A stretch of 64,000 nt of DNA from Cloacibacterium caeni (GTDB lineage Bacteria > Bacteroidota > Bacteroidia > Flavobacteriales > Weeksellaceae), in the NCBI RefSeq assembly GCF_907163105.1, contig NZ_OU015321.1:1116001-1180000 (forward strand), read 5' to 3'. Positions 25,875 through 35,412 of this stretch are shown here, in pieces. The first letter of the stretch is position 1; every line of letters starts with the position of its first letter. The translations under genes were made by a program, and so were the position numbers. The notes beneath the pieces are model-generated. The model was not told the DNA's origin, searched no databases, and worked only from the letters and a program-made list of their open reading frames with translations.

Positions 25875-28592
25875 TTAGAATTGGAAATTAAAACCTAAAG
25901 AATATACTTTTGGTCTTTGATAAAAACCATTATCTATATTACCAAATACTTCTGGATCTACTCCTGTATAATTAGTAATTACGAATAAGTTCTGAGCCAT
26001 TGCAGTAACTCTTAAGTTACTTTTGTTATTTCCTAAGAAATCACCAAAATTATATCCTAATGATAAGTTATCCATTCTTAAGAAAGATGCATCTTCAATA
26101 AAAATATCTGAAAAATATTCTGGCTTACTGAACTGATAAGTTAAAACACTTGACTCACCATTTTTAAGGAATCCATTAGTAGCAATATCTTGTATTGAGC
26201 TATTTGCAGCAGCATTATTATACACATAGTTTCCTAAAACTGCTCTCATTGACATTCCTAAATCCCAATTTCCATAAGTAAACTTAGTAGAAAAACCAAA
26301 AATAGCATCTGGATTTGGAGAATGGAAGAAATATTTATCACTTTCATTAAATAGACCATCATTATTTCTGTCTACATAAGCTCCATTAATTGGTTTACCA
26401 TTAGTATCATATAATTGTTGGTACACATAAAACGAATTTAATACTTGTCCTTTTGTAATCCCTTGAATCGTATTACCAGTACCACCAGAAATACCTCCTG
26501 TTCTAATAATATAGTCATCAGAAACGTCTTGAGATATATAAGTTACAACAGGATTGAATTTACTGAAGTTAAAGTTTAAATCCCAAGTTGCTTTTTCTGT
26601 TTTCACAGGAACCACATTAAGATTTACTTCTATACCCTCATTTTCAATCTTACCTACGTTTAATACATTGTAGTTACTTAATCCACCAGCAGCAACCGGT
26701 ACTCTAGCAATTAAGTTATCTGATACTTTTTTAAATACATCTACTGCACCATTTACTCTATTATTAAAGAAACCAAAATCTAAACCAATGTTTTTAGTAA
26801 TCATAGTTTCCCAAACCAAGTTAGGGTTATTTTGTTCTGGTCTGTATAGATAATAGAATTGATTACCAAATTGATATTGAGCACCATCAGAACTAATATT
26901 ATATCTTGCAAATGCTGGATAAAAACCATTTACATTCTGTTGCCCTGTTTCACCCCAACCTGCTCTTAATTTTAAGTTAGTGATTGTATTTACATCTTTT
27001 AAGAAAGATTCTTCTTTAATTTTCCATGCTAACGCTACAGAAGGGAAATTACCCCATAAATTATCAGCAGTACCATTATAGAAGTTTGAAGAACCGTCTC
27101 TTCTCATACTTCCTGTAATAATATATTTATTTGCGATAGTAAAGATTGCTCTACCATAGTAAGATAGCAATACTCTTTCTGCTTCAAAAGCTTGACCTGT
27201 ACTAGGAGTTCCCTGACCAAAATAGGTAGTAATAGCTGGCGTTTTTGTTTCAAATGTCTGGTAAGAATAACCTGCCATTAAATCTAAGTTTACAGCGCCT
27301 ACTTTTTTAACATAATTGAAATAAGTTTCTAATAATTTACTGCTATTTTCATTTTCATAGTTATTATAAGAACCTAAACTATTATATCCACTAGCTGAAT
27401 TAGGGAATGTTTGTGCTACTCCTTCTCCTTTTGCATAGTCATATGCTAAGTTTACATTCCATCTTAAATCTGGTAAGAAATGGAATTTATAATCTAATTG
27501 TAAACTTGGTAAGAATCTCCATACAGATGAGATATTTCTTGTTCCGTAAAGAAGACCTAGTGGGTTTTTAGTACCAAGGTCATTTAAACCACCATTTAAC
27601 AACCATTCATTATAACCACCAAATCTTGGATCAGAAGAATAAACGGATTGAGTTGGGTCAAATTGCTGAGCAGCACCTATTGCACCCTCGTTTGCAAATC
27701 TAGTATCCATAAATGAACCTTTAAATCCTGCATTAATTGTCAAATGATTATCAAAGAATTTAGGGTTTAAATTAAGACCTAAAGATGTTCTTTTAAATTC
27801 ATTAGTTTTTAAAATACCATTTTGATGGTTATACCCAATACTCAATCTGTAAGGCAACCATTTTACACCACCGGATAATGCTAGGTTGTTATCAGTTCCC
27901 CATGCTTCTTGATAAATTAAATCTTGCCAATTCGTTTTTGCTGTTCCTAATTTAGCTTTATACTCATTAGAAGCAAAAGTATTGACGAAATTTCTAAATT
28001 CATCTGCTGTCATTACATCTAGATTGCCCATTTTAGTAGAAACAGTCATGTTCGTCGTAAAATTCACTTTTAGTTTACCAGCAGTTCCCTTTTTAGTTGT
28101 AATTAAAATTACACCATTCGCAGCTCTGTTACCATAAATTGCAGCAGACGAAGCATCTTTTAAGATATCAAAACTTTCGATGTCATTTGGGTTGATTGAT
28201 GCTAATAAATTAGATGCGCCTGAAACGCCTCCAACTTCAATAGGAACACCATCAATAACGATAAGTGGATCATTACTAACAAATGAAGAACCACCTCTTA
28301 GCCTAATTGTAGAACCAGAACCAGGAGCACCTCCGTTAGTCGTAATTTGAACACCAGGTGTCTTACCTTGGATTAATTGCTCTGGAGATGTAGATCCACC
28401 ATTAAAATCTTTCGCAGTTACTGATACCACAGAACCTGTTAAGTCAGATTTTTTTTGTTTACCGTAACCAATAAGCACAACTTGTTCAATGTCTCTTTGT
28501 TTGATTGAATCTCTTTGTTGAGCTTCTAGCATAATTGTTCCTGCCAATAAAAAAGCCGGAGCAATTTTTAAAACTTTACTATAGTTTCTCAC
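25875..28592 (-). CDS. SusC/RagA-family TonB-linked outer-membrane transporter
   Basis: TonB-dependent outer-membrane importer of oligosaccharides, 905 residues. After a signal peptide (ending near MLEAQ) comes a TonB-box-like segment (IEQVVLIGYGKQKKSDLTG), a plug domain with SNDPLIVIDGVPIEV and INPNDIESFDILKDASSAA, and a 22-strand barrel ending in the C-terminal aromatic FNFQF. The N-terminal CarboxypepD_reg domain seen in many SusC proteins is absent, giving a shorter protein than the usual 950-1050. First gene of susC-D-E. Confidence 0.94.
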   Translation of the reverse strand: MRNYSKVLKIAPAFLLAGTIMLEAQQRDSIKQRDIEQVVLIGYGKQKKSDLTGSVVSVTAKDFNGGSTSPEQLIQGKTPGVQITTNGGAPGSGSTIRLRGGSSFVSNDPLIVIDGVPIEVGGVSGASNLLASINPNDIESFDILKDASSAAIYGNRAANGVILITTKKGTAGKLKVNFTTNMTVSTKMGNLDVMTADEFRNFVNTFASNEYKAKLGTAKTNWQDLIYQEAWGTDNNLALSGGVKWLPYRLSIGYNHQNGILKTNEFKRTSLGLNLNPKFFDNHLTINAGFKGSFMDTRFANEGAIGAAQQFDPTQSVYSSDPRFGGYNEWLLNGGLNDLGTKNPLGLLYGTRNISSVWRFLPSLQLDYKFHFLPDLRWNVNLAYDYAKGEGVAQTFPNSASGYNSLGSYNNYENENSSKLLETYFNYVKKVGAVNLDLMAGYSYQTFETKTPAITTYFGQGTPSTGQAFEAERVLLSYYGRAIFTIANKYIITGSMRRDGSSNFYNGTADNLWGNFPSVALAWKIKEESFLKDVNTITNLKLRAGWGETGQQNVNGFYPAFARYNISSDGAQYQFGNQFYYLYRPEQNNPNLVWETMITKNIGLDFGFFNNRVNGAVDVFKKVSDNLIARVPVAAGGLSNYNVLNVGKIENEGIEVNLNVVPVKTEKATWDLNFNFSKFNPVVTYISQDVSDDYIIRTGGISGGTGNTIQGITKGQVLNSFYVYQQLYDTNGKPINGAYVDRNNDGLFNESDKYFFHSPNPDAIFGFSTKFTYGNWDLGMSMRAVLGNYVYNNAAANSSIQDIATNGFLKNGESSVLTYQFSKPEYFSDIFIEDASFLRMDNLSLGYNFGDFLGNNKSNLRVTAMAQNLFVITNYTGVDPEVFGNIDNGFYQRPKVYSLGFNFQF

Positions 28593-28954
28593 AAAAATAA
28601 AATTTAAGGATTAATATTCATTTTTCACATCGCATAATTTCTATTACAATTATGCACTGCTAATTTATGAAATTTTTAAATATTTATTAAATTTATCTAA
28701 AAAATGTTAATTATTTATGATAAGAATCAGTGTGTTTTGTACGAATTAAAAGATAAAACATTGTAAATCAATTCAATTTAATTTATTATCTCACTAATGA
28801 GACAATGAAAGATTTCGCAATATTTCAAACGAATGTTTAGCAATTTGATATGTTAAGCAAATGTTAACAAAGAAAATTTTTACCAAAATCTAAACCTACA
28901 AGTCAAAATTTTCCAAAAAGGCAAACAAAACCTTATCTTTGCAAAAAATTTTCC
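28593..28954. other. divergent intergenic region between susC and metG
   Basis: 362 bp without a gene. It is very AT-rich and must carry the susC promoter (minus) and the metG promoter (plus, 28934-28941). A small palindrome TCTCACTAATGAGA lies near 28788-28801. I see no clear SusR-type or GntR-type operator and no riboswitch fold; no exact TAnnTTTG was found near susC. Confidence 0.5.
28934..28941 (+). promoter_or_regulatory. metG promoter element
   Basis: TATCTTTG is an exact TAnnTTTG match 13 nt before the metG ATG, which implies a very short 5' leader. The same octamer precedes tal (38665) and the tRNA (44560). Confidence 0.6.
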
Positions 28955-30988
28955 ATGCAGAAGAGAAAAATGATTACCGCTGCATTACCCTATGCAAACG
29001 GTCCTGTTCATATCGGTCATTTAGCAGGAGTATATATTCCTGCTGATGTTTACGCACGTTTCCAAAGAAGATTAGGAAGTGATGTTGCTTTTATCTGTGG
29101 TTCAGATGAACACGGAATTCCTATTACTATTAGAGCAAAAAAAGAAGGCGTAACTCCTCAAGATATTGTAGATAAATATCACGCAATCATAAAAAAATCT
29201 TTTGAAGACTTAGGCATTTCATTTGATGAATATTCTAGAACTTCTTCAGAAAATCACAAAAAAACTTCTCAAGATTTCTTCCTAAAAATGTACGAAAACG
29301 GAAAATTCACAGAAGAAGTTTCAGAACAATATTATGATGAACAAGCTGGTGAATTTTTGGCAGACAGATACATTGTAGGAACTTGCCCTAAATGTGGAAA
29401 TGATGGAGCTTATGGTGACCAATGCGAAAAATGTGGTTCTACGCTTTCTCCTTCAGAATTAATTAATCCAAAATCTGCATTGAGTGGAAACATTCCTGTA
29501 CTTAAAGAAACCAAAAACTGGTATCTTCCTTTAAATGAATATGAAGATTTCTTAAACGAGTGGATTTTAGAAGGCCATAAAAACGACTGGAAACCTAATG
29601 TTTACGGACAGGTAAAATCTTGGTTGAATGATGGCTTGAAACCTAGAGCAATGACCAGAGATTTAAACTGGGGTGTACAAGTTCCACTTCCTGATGCAGA
29701 AGGAAAAGTGCTTTACGTTTGGTTTGATGCGCCAATTGGTTACATTTCTTTCACCAAAGAATGGGCGGCAAAAAACGGTAAAAACTGGGAAGATTATTGG
29801 CAATCAAACGATTCAGACTTAATTCATTTTATTGGTAAGGATAACATTGTATTTCACTGTATTATTTTCCCTGCAATGATGAAAGCTCATGGAAAATACA
29901 TTATGCCAAGTAATGTTCCTGCTTTTGAATTTTTAAATCTTGAAAATGATAAAATTTCTACCTCTAGAAACTGGGCAGTTTGGGCGCACGAATATGTAGA
30001 AGAATTCCCAGGTCAACAAGATGTTTTGCGTTACGCATTACTTTCTTCAGCACCAGAAACTAAGGATAATAACTTTACATGGAAAGATTTCCAAACCAAA
30101 AATAATTCTGAATTGGTAGGGATTTTTGGGAATTTCATTAATAGAGTTGCAGTTCTTATTCATAAATATTATGATGGAGTAATTCCTGCTGGAAATGAAA
30201 ACGCAGAAGAACTTGCTGAAATTTCAAAAACGGCGAAAGAAATCAACGAATATTTAAGCAAATATGAATTCAGAAATGCTCTTTCAGCATTAATGAATTT
30301 AGCACGTTTCGGAAATCAATATTTACAAACCGAAGAACCTTGGAAAACCATTAAAGACAATCCTGAAAAGGCAGCCAACTCATTGTTTGTAGGAGCACAA
30401 ATTGCGGTTGGTTTAGCTCAATTATGCGAGCCTTTCATGCCTTTTTCTTCGGAAAAATTGTTAAAAATGTTCAATACTGAGAAAATTTCTTGGCAAGAAG
30501 TGGAAAATGCTCAAGTTTTCGTAAAAACAGGACACTCAATCAATGAAAGTTCTCTCCTTTTCTCAAAAATTGAAGACGAAACCATTGATTTCCAAATTCA
30601 AAAATTAGAAAATACCAAAATATCAAACGCAAAAACTAATCCTAAAGCCAATCCCATGAAAGAAGAAATCACTTTTGATGATTTTACGAAAATTGATTTA
30701 AGAACTGCCACTATTTTAGAAGCCGAAAAAGTAGAAAAAGCAGATAAATTATTGAAGTTAAAAGTAGATACTGGAGTTGATGTAAGAACCGTAGTTTCAG
30801 GGATTGCAGAGAGTTTTTCACCAGAAGAAGTGGTAGGAAAACAAGTGATGATTTTGTTGAACTTGGCTCCTAGAAAAATCCGTGGAATAGAATCTCAAGG
30901 AATGTTGCTTTTAACCACCAAACCTGATGGAAAATTGAGTTTTGTAACGCCTGATGAAACCGTAGAAAACGGAATTGAAATAGGTTAA
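28955..30988 (+). CDS. metG: methionine--tRNA ligase
   Basis: Charges tRNA-Met, including the initiator tRNA encoded at 44579. The 677-residue class I synthetase shows HIGH (19-22), a zinc knuckle with Cys144, Cys147, Cys157 and Cys160, and a KISTS version of the KMSKS loop (333-337). It has the anticodon-binding helical domain and a C-terminal EMAP-like tRNA-binding domain from about 569 ([20 protein letters not shown]). The domain order is that of the long bacterial MetG form. A heptad array and a terminator-like hairpin follow the stop codon. Confidence 0.98.
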   Translation: MQKRKMITAALPYANGPVHIGHLAGVYIPADVYARFQRRLGSDVAFICGSDEHGIPITIRAKKEGVTPQDIVDKYHAIIKKSFEDLGISFDEYSRTSSENHKKTSQDFFLKMYENGKFTEEVSEQYYDEQAGEFLADRYIVGTCPKCGNDGAYGDQCEKCGSTLSPSELINPKSALSGNIPVLKETKNWYLPLNEYEDFLNEWILEGHKNDWKPNVYGQVKSWLNDGLKPRAMTRDLNWGVQVPLPDAEGKVLYVWFDAPIGYISFTKEWAAKNGKNWEDYWQSNDSDLIHFIGKDNIVFHCIIFPAMMKAHGKYIMPSNVPAFEFLNLENDKISTSRNWAVWAHEYVEEFPGQQDVLRYALLSSAPETKDNNFTWKDFQTKNNSELVGIFGNFINRVAVLIHKYYDGVIPAGNENAEELAEISKTAKEINEYLSKYEFRNALSALMNLARFGNQYLQTEEPWKTIKDNPEKAANSLFVGAQIAVGLAQLCEPFMPFSSEKLLKMFNTEKISWQEVENAQVFVKTGHSINESSLLFSKIEDETIDFQIQKLENTKISNAKTNPKANPMKEEITFDDFTKIDLRTATILEAEKVEKADKLLKLKVDTGVDVRTVVSGIAESFSPEEVVGKQVMILLNLAPRKIRGIESQGMLLLTTKPDGKLSFVTPDETVENGIEIG

Positions 30989-30992
30989 AGTT

Positions 30993-31020
30993 AGAAGACA
31001 GAAGTCGGAAGACGGAAGTT
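30993..31020. repeat. 7-base array after metG
   Basis: Four related 7-base units in a row: AGAAGAC, AGAAGTC, GGAAGAC, GGAAGTT. They begin 5 nt past the metG stop codon. They are of the same period as the arrays near purN, tal, pepE, yaaA, prmC and the ligase gene. Confidence 0.55.
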
Positions 31021-31036
31021 CAAAGATTAAAATATG

Positions 31037-31104
31037 CTCTCGCAGATTGTGCTAATTTTGCAGATTTTCACTGTAACTTTCGCATAATCAGCGAGAGTTT
31101 TTTT
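31037..31104 (+). terminator. terminator-like hairpin after metG built from a dispersed repeat
   Basis: CTCTCGCAGATTGTGC and GCATAATCAGCGAGAG form a 16-bp arm pair with one mismatch and one G-U pair, a 29-nt loop and seven T after it. The arm sequence recurs at 31150-31182 and 55675-55700 (CTCTCGCTGATT type), so the terminator appears to have been assembled from a repeated sequence. Confidence 0.5.
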
Positions 31105-31149
31105 ACATTTTAAATTTTCAAAATTTTGTTTTTCAGCTAATTGCAACTC

Positions 31150-31182
31150 AATCATCAGCTAAATCTGCTAAATCAGCGAGAA
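31150..31182 (-). repeat. CTCGCTGATTTAGCAGATTT-type repeat
   Basis: Read on the minus strand this segment begins TCTCGCTGATTTAGCAGATT, closely related to 31037-31062 and to 55675-55700. It lies just before the small secreted-protein gene. No function is known to me. Confidence 0.4.
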
Positions 31183-31229
31183 TTTTCATATTTCCGAAAT
31201 CTTTTTTATTTTTAGACAAAGAAAATTCT

Positions 31230-31796
31230 ATGAAATTTTTTAAATCACTTCTCCTCTGCTTTTTATTTTTTGGATTGGGGAATTTCCAAGCGCAAAAAAT
31301 TGAAAAAATTAGTAATGAAGAACAATTAAGATTTGTTTTTGTTCAAAATTTTCAAAATTTATTAATAGAAAAATACGCAGGAAAAAGAAATGAAATTAAT
31401 TTTACAAATGCAAAATTAACGGACTTAAAAATTCAACATTTAAAAAGTTCTGCTAAATTAGCTCCTGAAGATAATACAAATTTGAAACTTTTGGCTGATT
31501 ATACATATTATACTTTTTACCCTAATATTAATACATTAATTCTAAAAAATCATTCTTCATTTAAAGAAAGACTTTCAGACGAAGAAAAACAAAAATACAA
31601 TGCTCTTTTCATAGAAATTTCTAAACAAATTCCAAATGAAACCTATATTGAACTTTCTAAAATCACAGACGAAATTAATCGTGATAAATTTGCATTAACG
31701 ATTCCTTATCATTTTGAAATTTTTCAAGATTTATTTGATGAAAACCAAAGAAAAAGAATAGACATCATCAATTTTCTACTTTGGAATGTAGAATAA
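31230..31796 (+). CDS. hypothetical secreted protein
   Basis: A 188-residue protein I do not recognise. It has a clear signal peptide (MKFFKSLLLCFLFFGLGNFQA) and a mature part rich in Lys, Asn and Leu, predicted largely helical, with no Cys and no repeats. The stop codon is 3 nt from the convergent methyltransferase gene. It is presumably periplasmic. Confidence 0.7.
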   Translation: MKFFKSLLLCFLFFGLGNFQAQKIEKISNEEQLRFVFVQNFQNLLIEKYAGKRNEINFTNAKLTDLKIQHLKSSAKLAPEDNTNLKLLADYTYYTFYPNINTLILKNHSSFKERLSDEEKQKYNALFIEISKQIPNETYIELSKITDEINRDKFALTIPYHFEIFQDLFDENQRKRIDIINFLLWNVE

Positions 31797-31799
31797 ACC

Positions 31800-32504
31800 T
31801 TAGTTTAACGTAAGTTGAGCCAAATAAGAATCTTCTAGTTTTTCAATTTTTTGAATTTTAAAACCATTAGCAATTGCAGCATTTTCTAAGGTATCAAAAT
31901 CTAAATACAACCATTTCATTGGCAGTTCAGATTCTCCTTTGTAATGCAAATAATAATCTAATTCCCCGTAATAACCAGTAGCAGGAACCAAAACTCCGCC
32001 ATCTTCATCTTGGTCATACATATACAGAATATCTGTACTGTCTATGAGAATTTGTCCGTTTTCAGCTACTAGACTTTTCAGTTTTTGCAAGTATTGGTCA
32101 ATGTGTTCCAAACTTTGAAAAATCCCAGTACCATTCATGAGAAGCAAAACGGTATCAAAATTCTTTTCAGAAAATTGAAGCAAATCTTCGCAGATGGCAT
32201 TTTTTACACCTCTTGCTTTACAAATTTCAATAGATTTCGGAGAAATATCTAGTGCAGTTACTTCTAATTTTCTTTCATTTTGCAGATAAAGGCTATGTGA
32301 ACCTGCTCCTGAACCTACATCTAGAACCTTACCAAAAGACAAATCCAATGCTTTTTTTTCTAAAGCATTCATTTCTTGATAATTTCTAAAAAGATAAGAA
32401 ACTGGCAAATCATCCAGTTCTGAGATAGAAGTTTCGGTTTGTAAATCTTCAGAATTTTCTTGGTAATAATAATCCCAAATCGCGCGTCCCATTAAGTCTT
32501 TCAT
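31800..32504 (-). CDS. class I SAM-dependent methyltransferase
   Basis: Methyltransferase of 234 residues with the SAM-binding motif VLDVGSGAGSHSLYL (motif I), an acidic residue at the end of strand 2 (VTALDIS) and motif IV region DTVLLLMNGTGIFQSL. The target is unknown; it belongs to the broad small-molecule group rather than a named rRNA family. Convergent with the preceding secreted-protein gene. Confidence 0.82.
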   Translation of the reverse strand: MKDLMGRAIWDYYYQENSEDLQTETSISELDDLPVSYLFRNYQEMNALEKKALDLSFGKVLDVGSGAGSHSLYLQNERKLEVTALDISPKSIEICKARGVKNAICEDLLQFSEKNFDTVLLLMNGTGIFQSLEHIDQYLQKLKSLVAENGQILIDSTDILYMYDQDEDGGVLVPATGYYGELDYYLHYKGESELPMKWLYLDFDTLENAAIANGFKIQKIEKLEDSYLAQLTLN

Positions 32505-32601
32505 TTTGCAAAAATATTAATTAGGAATCACATAATTTAAAATTTCAAAAAATATTCTGACTTTAGAATGGATTTATTACTTTTAGAAAAATTAAAAAAA
32601 T

Positions 32602-33075
32602 ATGAGAAAAATAGACCAACTTTTTGCAGAATACGCAGAAAGTCACCAAAACCAAACCAACAAATTTATTCATTGGATTTGCGTTCCTTTAATTTTCTTT
32701 ACCATTGTAGGATTTATCAGTCTTATTCCTGCGCCTCATTTTTGCGCACCTTATTTTGGTTGCATCAGCATTGCCAGTATTGTTGCGCTTGTTTTGGTAA
32801 GTATTTTTTACTTTACTCTTTCATGGAGAATTTCCATCATCATGTTATTCTTAATGCTTTTAATGGAACATTTTGCTTATGCTATCAATGTACATTTTAA
32901 AGAAAATTCTTGGATTATTTATCTCTCCATTTTTGTTATCACATGGATTTTTCAGTTCATCGGTCATAAAATTGAAGGTAAAAAACCGAGTTTTTTAAAA
33001 GATTTACAGTTTTTATTGATTGGACCAATTTGGCTTTTGCATTTTATACTAAAGAAAATCAGAATTCCATATTAA
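32602..33075 (+). CDS. Mpo1/DUF962-family membrane protein
   Basis: A 157-residue membrane protein with four hydrophobic segments. The N-terminal signature DQLFAEYAESHQNQTNKF, then HWICVPLIFF, identifies the DUF962/YGL010w family. Its yeast member Mpo1 is an iron-dependent dioxygenase for 2-hydroxy fatty acids. The conserved histidines are HQNQTNKFIHW and a C-terminal QFIGHKIEGKKP. Bacterial members are mostly uncharacterised, so the activity here is inference. Confidence 0.82.
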   Translation: MRKIDQLFAEYAESHQNQTNKFIHWICVPLIFFTIVGFISLIPAPHFCAPYFGCISIASIVALVLVSIFYFTLSWRISIIMLFLMLLMEHFAYAINVHFKENSWIIYLSIFVITWIFQFIGHKIEGKKPSFLKDLQFLLIGPIWLLHFILKKIRIPY

Positions 33076-33207
33076 GATGATTTTAAAATTTTAAAACACA
33101 CAAAATCTTTATGATGAATTATTAATAAAGATTGAACTTCAAAAAAAGAATACCAATTCTGAACTTTATTATGATATTATTCAATAAAATTGATAGAAAA
33201 TAATGCC

Positions 33208-33215
33208 TAAATTTG
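33208..33215 (+). promoter_or_regulatory. TAnnTTTG element before the small lipoprotein gene
   Basis: TAAATTTG, 15 nt after a TTG (33190-33192) and 15 nt before the ATG. The spacing is slightly short. Confidence 0.45.
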
Positions 33216-33230
33216 TAGAAAATAAAAAAT

Positions 33231-33626
33231 ATGAAAAATTTAATCTTTGCAATATTCGCATTTTTGGCTGTTTTTTCTTGTAGAAGTGAAGACGATACAG
33301 ATGTGAGTCCAGTAGTTGGAGAATGGGAATGGATTTCTTCTACAGGTGGAGTTGGAAACACCACAGAAACACCTGCTTCAAGCGGAAAAACCATTATCAT
33401 GAAATTAGATTCTGATAAAAAATACACCATTACTACTAATGGCACAGTAACCAGTGAAGGTACATTTTCTCTTTATAAAAATGTCTCTAACTTAGAACAT
33501 TACGAAAGAGTTTACATCGATTTTTCTAATGCACCAGACCAAATGATTGTTAACAATGAAGAAAAAACATTGATTCTAAGTGATGACGTAAATGACGGAT
33601 ATACTTATACTTACAAGAAAAAATAA
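33231..33626 (+). CDS. small lipocalin-like lipoprotein
   Basis: A 131-residue lipoprotein: signal peptide with lipobox AVFSC (Cys near residue 17), followed by VVGEWEWISSTGG, the entry of the lipocalin-like domain common in Flavobacteria. Beta-rich, with no catalytic motif visible. Function unknown. Convergent with the RsmI-like gene, whose stop codon is 2 nt away. Confidence 0.75.
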   Translation: MKNLIFAIFAFLAVFSCRSEDDTDVSPVVGEWEWISSTGGVGNTTETPASSGKTIIMKLDSDKKYTITTNGTVTSEGTFSLYKNVSNLEHYERVYIDFSNAPDQMIVNNEEKTLILSDDVNDGYTYTYKKK

Positions 33627-33628
33627 GT

Positions 33629-34327
33629 TTATTTCCCCAAAACAAATACCGCCGGAATTTTATGAAGTTCCGGTTTTTTATTTTTCCAATCAGAGATTTT
33701 TAAGGTTTTGATAAATTCTTCGGTTGGATGATTGATATTTGCAGCGATGCAAAGTTTCGTATTAGGATTGAGAAATTTAATTAAATCTTCTAAAAGTTGA
33801 TTATTTCTGTAGGGCGTTTCCATAAAAATCTGAGAATACCCCGACTTTTGAACTTGATTTTCTAGAAAGAGAATCTGCTTTTTCTTTTGCTCCTTATCAA
33901 TGGGTAAATATCCGTGAAAGGTAAATTCCTGTCCATTAAAACCACTCGAAATTAAAGCTAAAATGATAGAACTTGGTCCATTAATTGGGATTACTTTTAT
34001 ATTATTCTCATGACACCATTTTACCATCAGATTTCCAGGATCTGCAATACAAGGCAATCCCGCTTCGGAAAGCAATCCGAAATCCTGACCAGATTTCATG
34101 AGTTTTTGTGCTTCTTTTAAATCATTAGATTCAGAATATTTATCCAAAAGAAAAAGCTTTAAATCACTTTGTTTTTTCTCTGGTGCAAAAAATTTAATGA
34201 CTTTTCTGGCTGTTTTTTCGTTTTCCACGAAAAAATAATCGGTTTTAAGAATGTATTCTTTAATTGACGGAGCAAAATAGTCTATCGGAGATTCATCGGA
34301 TAAATAAGCGGGAATAAGGAAAAGCAT
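33629..34327 (-). CDS. SAM-dependent methyltransferase, RsmI-like (tetrapyrrole methylase fold)
   Basis: A 232-residue protein of the tetrapyrrole-methylase superfamily, resembling the short RsmI-like form. RsmI itself 2'-O-methylates C1402 of 16S rRNA. Visible signatures are GLLSEAGLPCIADPG and VIPINGPSSIILALISSGF, with TPYRNNQLLEDL in the C-terminal half. It lacks the C-terminal tail of full RsmI (about 280 residues). Whether it modifies rRNA is uncertain. Confidence 0.85.
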   Translation of the reverse strand: MLFLIPAYLSDESPIDYFAPSIKEYILKTDYFFVENEKTARKVIKFFAPEKKQSDLKLFLLDKYSESNDLKEAQKLMKSGQDFGLLSEAGLPCIADPGNLMVKWCHENNIKVIPINGPSSIILALISSGFNGQEFTFHGYLPIDKEQKKKQILFLENQVQKSGYSQIFMETPYRNNQLLEDLIKFLNPNTKLCIAANINHPTEEFIKTLKISDWKNKKPELHKIPAVFVLGK

Positions 34328-34348
34328 ACTTTAAAACTACTTTTAATA

Positions 34349-34861
34349 TTAATGATTTTTGAGTCTTTGTTTCAGAGAAGGTTGTTTTGCATTTTCTACG
34401 TTTTCCATAGAATAGACAATATTAGAAATTTTCCATTGATTAAAAACTTTTACGAGTGTCCAGATTTCTTTACCCCAATGTTTCATACTATTATTCACCC
34501 AAAAACTATAATCTAAACTAATAGAAGCTACTTTTCCGTCTTCTATGATTTTTACATTATCATATTTTACTTCTGAGTTTTTCCCTTCTGATAAGTCTGA
34601 TTTAAAATTTTTAAAATTTCCAGAAAAAGTAGGTTTAAGTTTATGATGATGGTGAGATAATTCCTCGTAAGTTTTTTGTTTATAAGTACCAACCCAAGAA
34701 ACATTTTCGTCATACAAAAAAGTAGAAATACTGGTAGAATCTTTACCGTTTATCACGTTGAAATAATCTTTTACGAAGAGTTTTAAATTCTCTTTGCTTG
34801 AACGTTCCTGAGCAGTTAATCCTGAACTTATAATTAAAAATAAAATTACAAAATTTCTCAT
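34349..34861 (-). CDS. secreted NTF2/SnoaL-like protein
   Basis: A 170-residue protein with a signal peptide (ending near SGLTAQ) and an NTF2-like fold (KDYFNVINGKDSTSISTFL, then HWGKEIWTLVKVFNQWKI), similar to DUF4440-type proteins. No catalytic residues can be assigned. Its start overlaps the end of the phosphatase gene by 4 nt, which suggests cotranscription. Confidence 0.7.
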   Translation of the reverse strand: MRNFVILFLIISSGLTAQERSSKENLKLFVKDYFNVINGKDSTSISTFLYDENVSWVGTYKQKTYEELSHHHHKLKPTFSGNFKNFKSDLSEGKNSEVKYDNVKIIEDGKVASISLDYSFWVNNSMKHWGKEIWTLVKVFNQWKISNIVYSMENVENAKQPSLKQRLKNH

Positions 34862-35316
34862 CTTAATTCATATTTTTTTACAATCGCTTCACAAGCTTGA
34901 TCTAACATTTTATACACCTTTTCGAAATCACTCATATCGCCATAATACGGATCTGGAACTTCTATTTTTTCATCAGATAAAACGCCAGCTTCTTCCATAA
35001 TCAAGGAAACTTTATTTCTCTGTTCTTCAGATTTGGCTTTTGACAATACATCTTCTAAATTTTTTAAATCCATGCAAAAAATCTTATCAAAGTCTTCTAA
35101 ATGCTTTTCGGTAAAGTAATTAGCTCTTTGATGAGAAATATCTACGCCATATTCTTTGGCAATTTTGGTAGAACGTTTATCAGGATGTTCTCCTTCATGA
35201 AAAGAAATCGTTCCTGCACTTGCAACCGTATATTTTTCTGAAATTTTAGAACGCAAAATTCCTTCTGCTAATGGACTTCTGCATATATTTCCGAGGCAAA
35301 CCATTAAAATTTTCAT
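34858..35316 (-). CDS. low-molecular-weight protein-tyrosine phosphatase
   Basis: Cytoplasmic phosphatase of 152 residues with the P-loop VCLGNICRSP (Cys7, Arg13) at the N-terminus and the general-acid motif VPDPYYGD near residue 120, both canonical. In other bacteria such enzymes act on tyrosine kinases for polysaccharide export or on arsenate; no such partner is present here. It lies 96 nt after dnaA and may be read from it if the terminator at 35335 leaks. Confidence 0.9.
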   Translation of the reverse strand: MKILMVCLGNICRSPLAEGILRSKISEKYTVASAGTISFHEGEHPDKRSTKIAKEYGVDISHQRANYFTEKHLEDFDKIFCMDLKNLEDVLSKAKSEEQRNKVSLIMEEAGVLSDEKIEVPDPYYGDMSDFEKVYKMLDQACEAIVKKYELR

Positions 35317-35334
35317 AAGTAAGTCTTCATTTAA

Positions 35335-35375
35335 TTAAAAAAGGAATTTTTCAAATCTAAATTTAAAAAATTCCT
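35335..35375 (-). terminator. intrinsic terminator after dnaA
   Basis: Minus-strand hairpin with 10-bp arms AGGAATTTTT and AAAAATTCCT around a 14-nt loop, followed by six T. It lies between the dnaA stop and the phosphatase gene. Confidence 0.7.
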
Positions 35376-35391
35376 CAATATTTTTATTATC

Positions 35392-35406
35392 AATAGGTCA
35401 AAGACC
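35392..35406. repeat. small inverted repeat at the dnaA 3' end
   Basis: TAGGTCAAAGACCTA has 6-bp arms and a 3-nt centre, 6 nt past the dnaA stop codon. There is no T-run after it. I see no function. Confidence 0.35.
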
Positions 35407-35412
35407 TAAATT

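Noticed and set aside
30960-31229. Small gene between metG and the secreted protein
   Set aside because: The region consists of repeats and a hairpin; no frame has a plausible start or composition.
32568-32900. Frame overlapping the Mpo1-like gene start
   Set aside because: Out of frame with the Mpo1-like protein, which has a family signature and better start.
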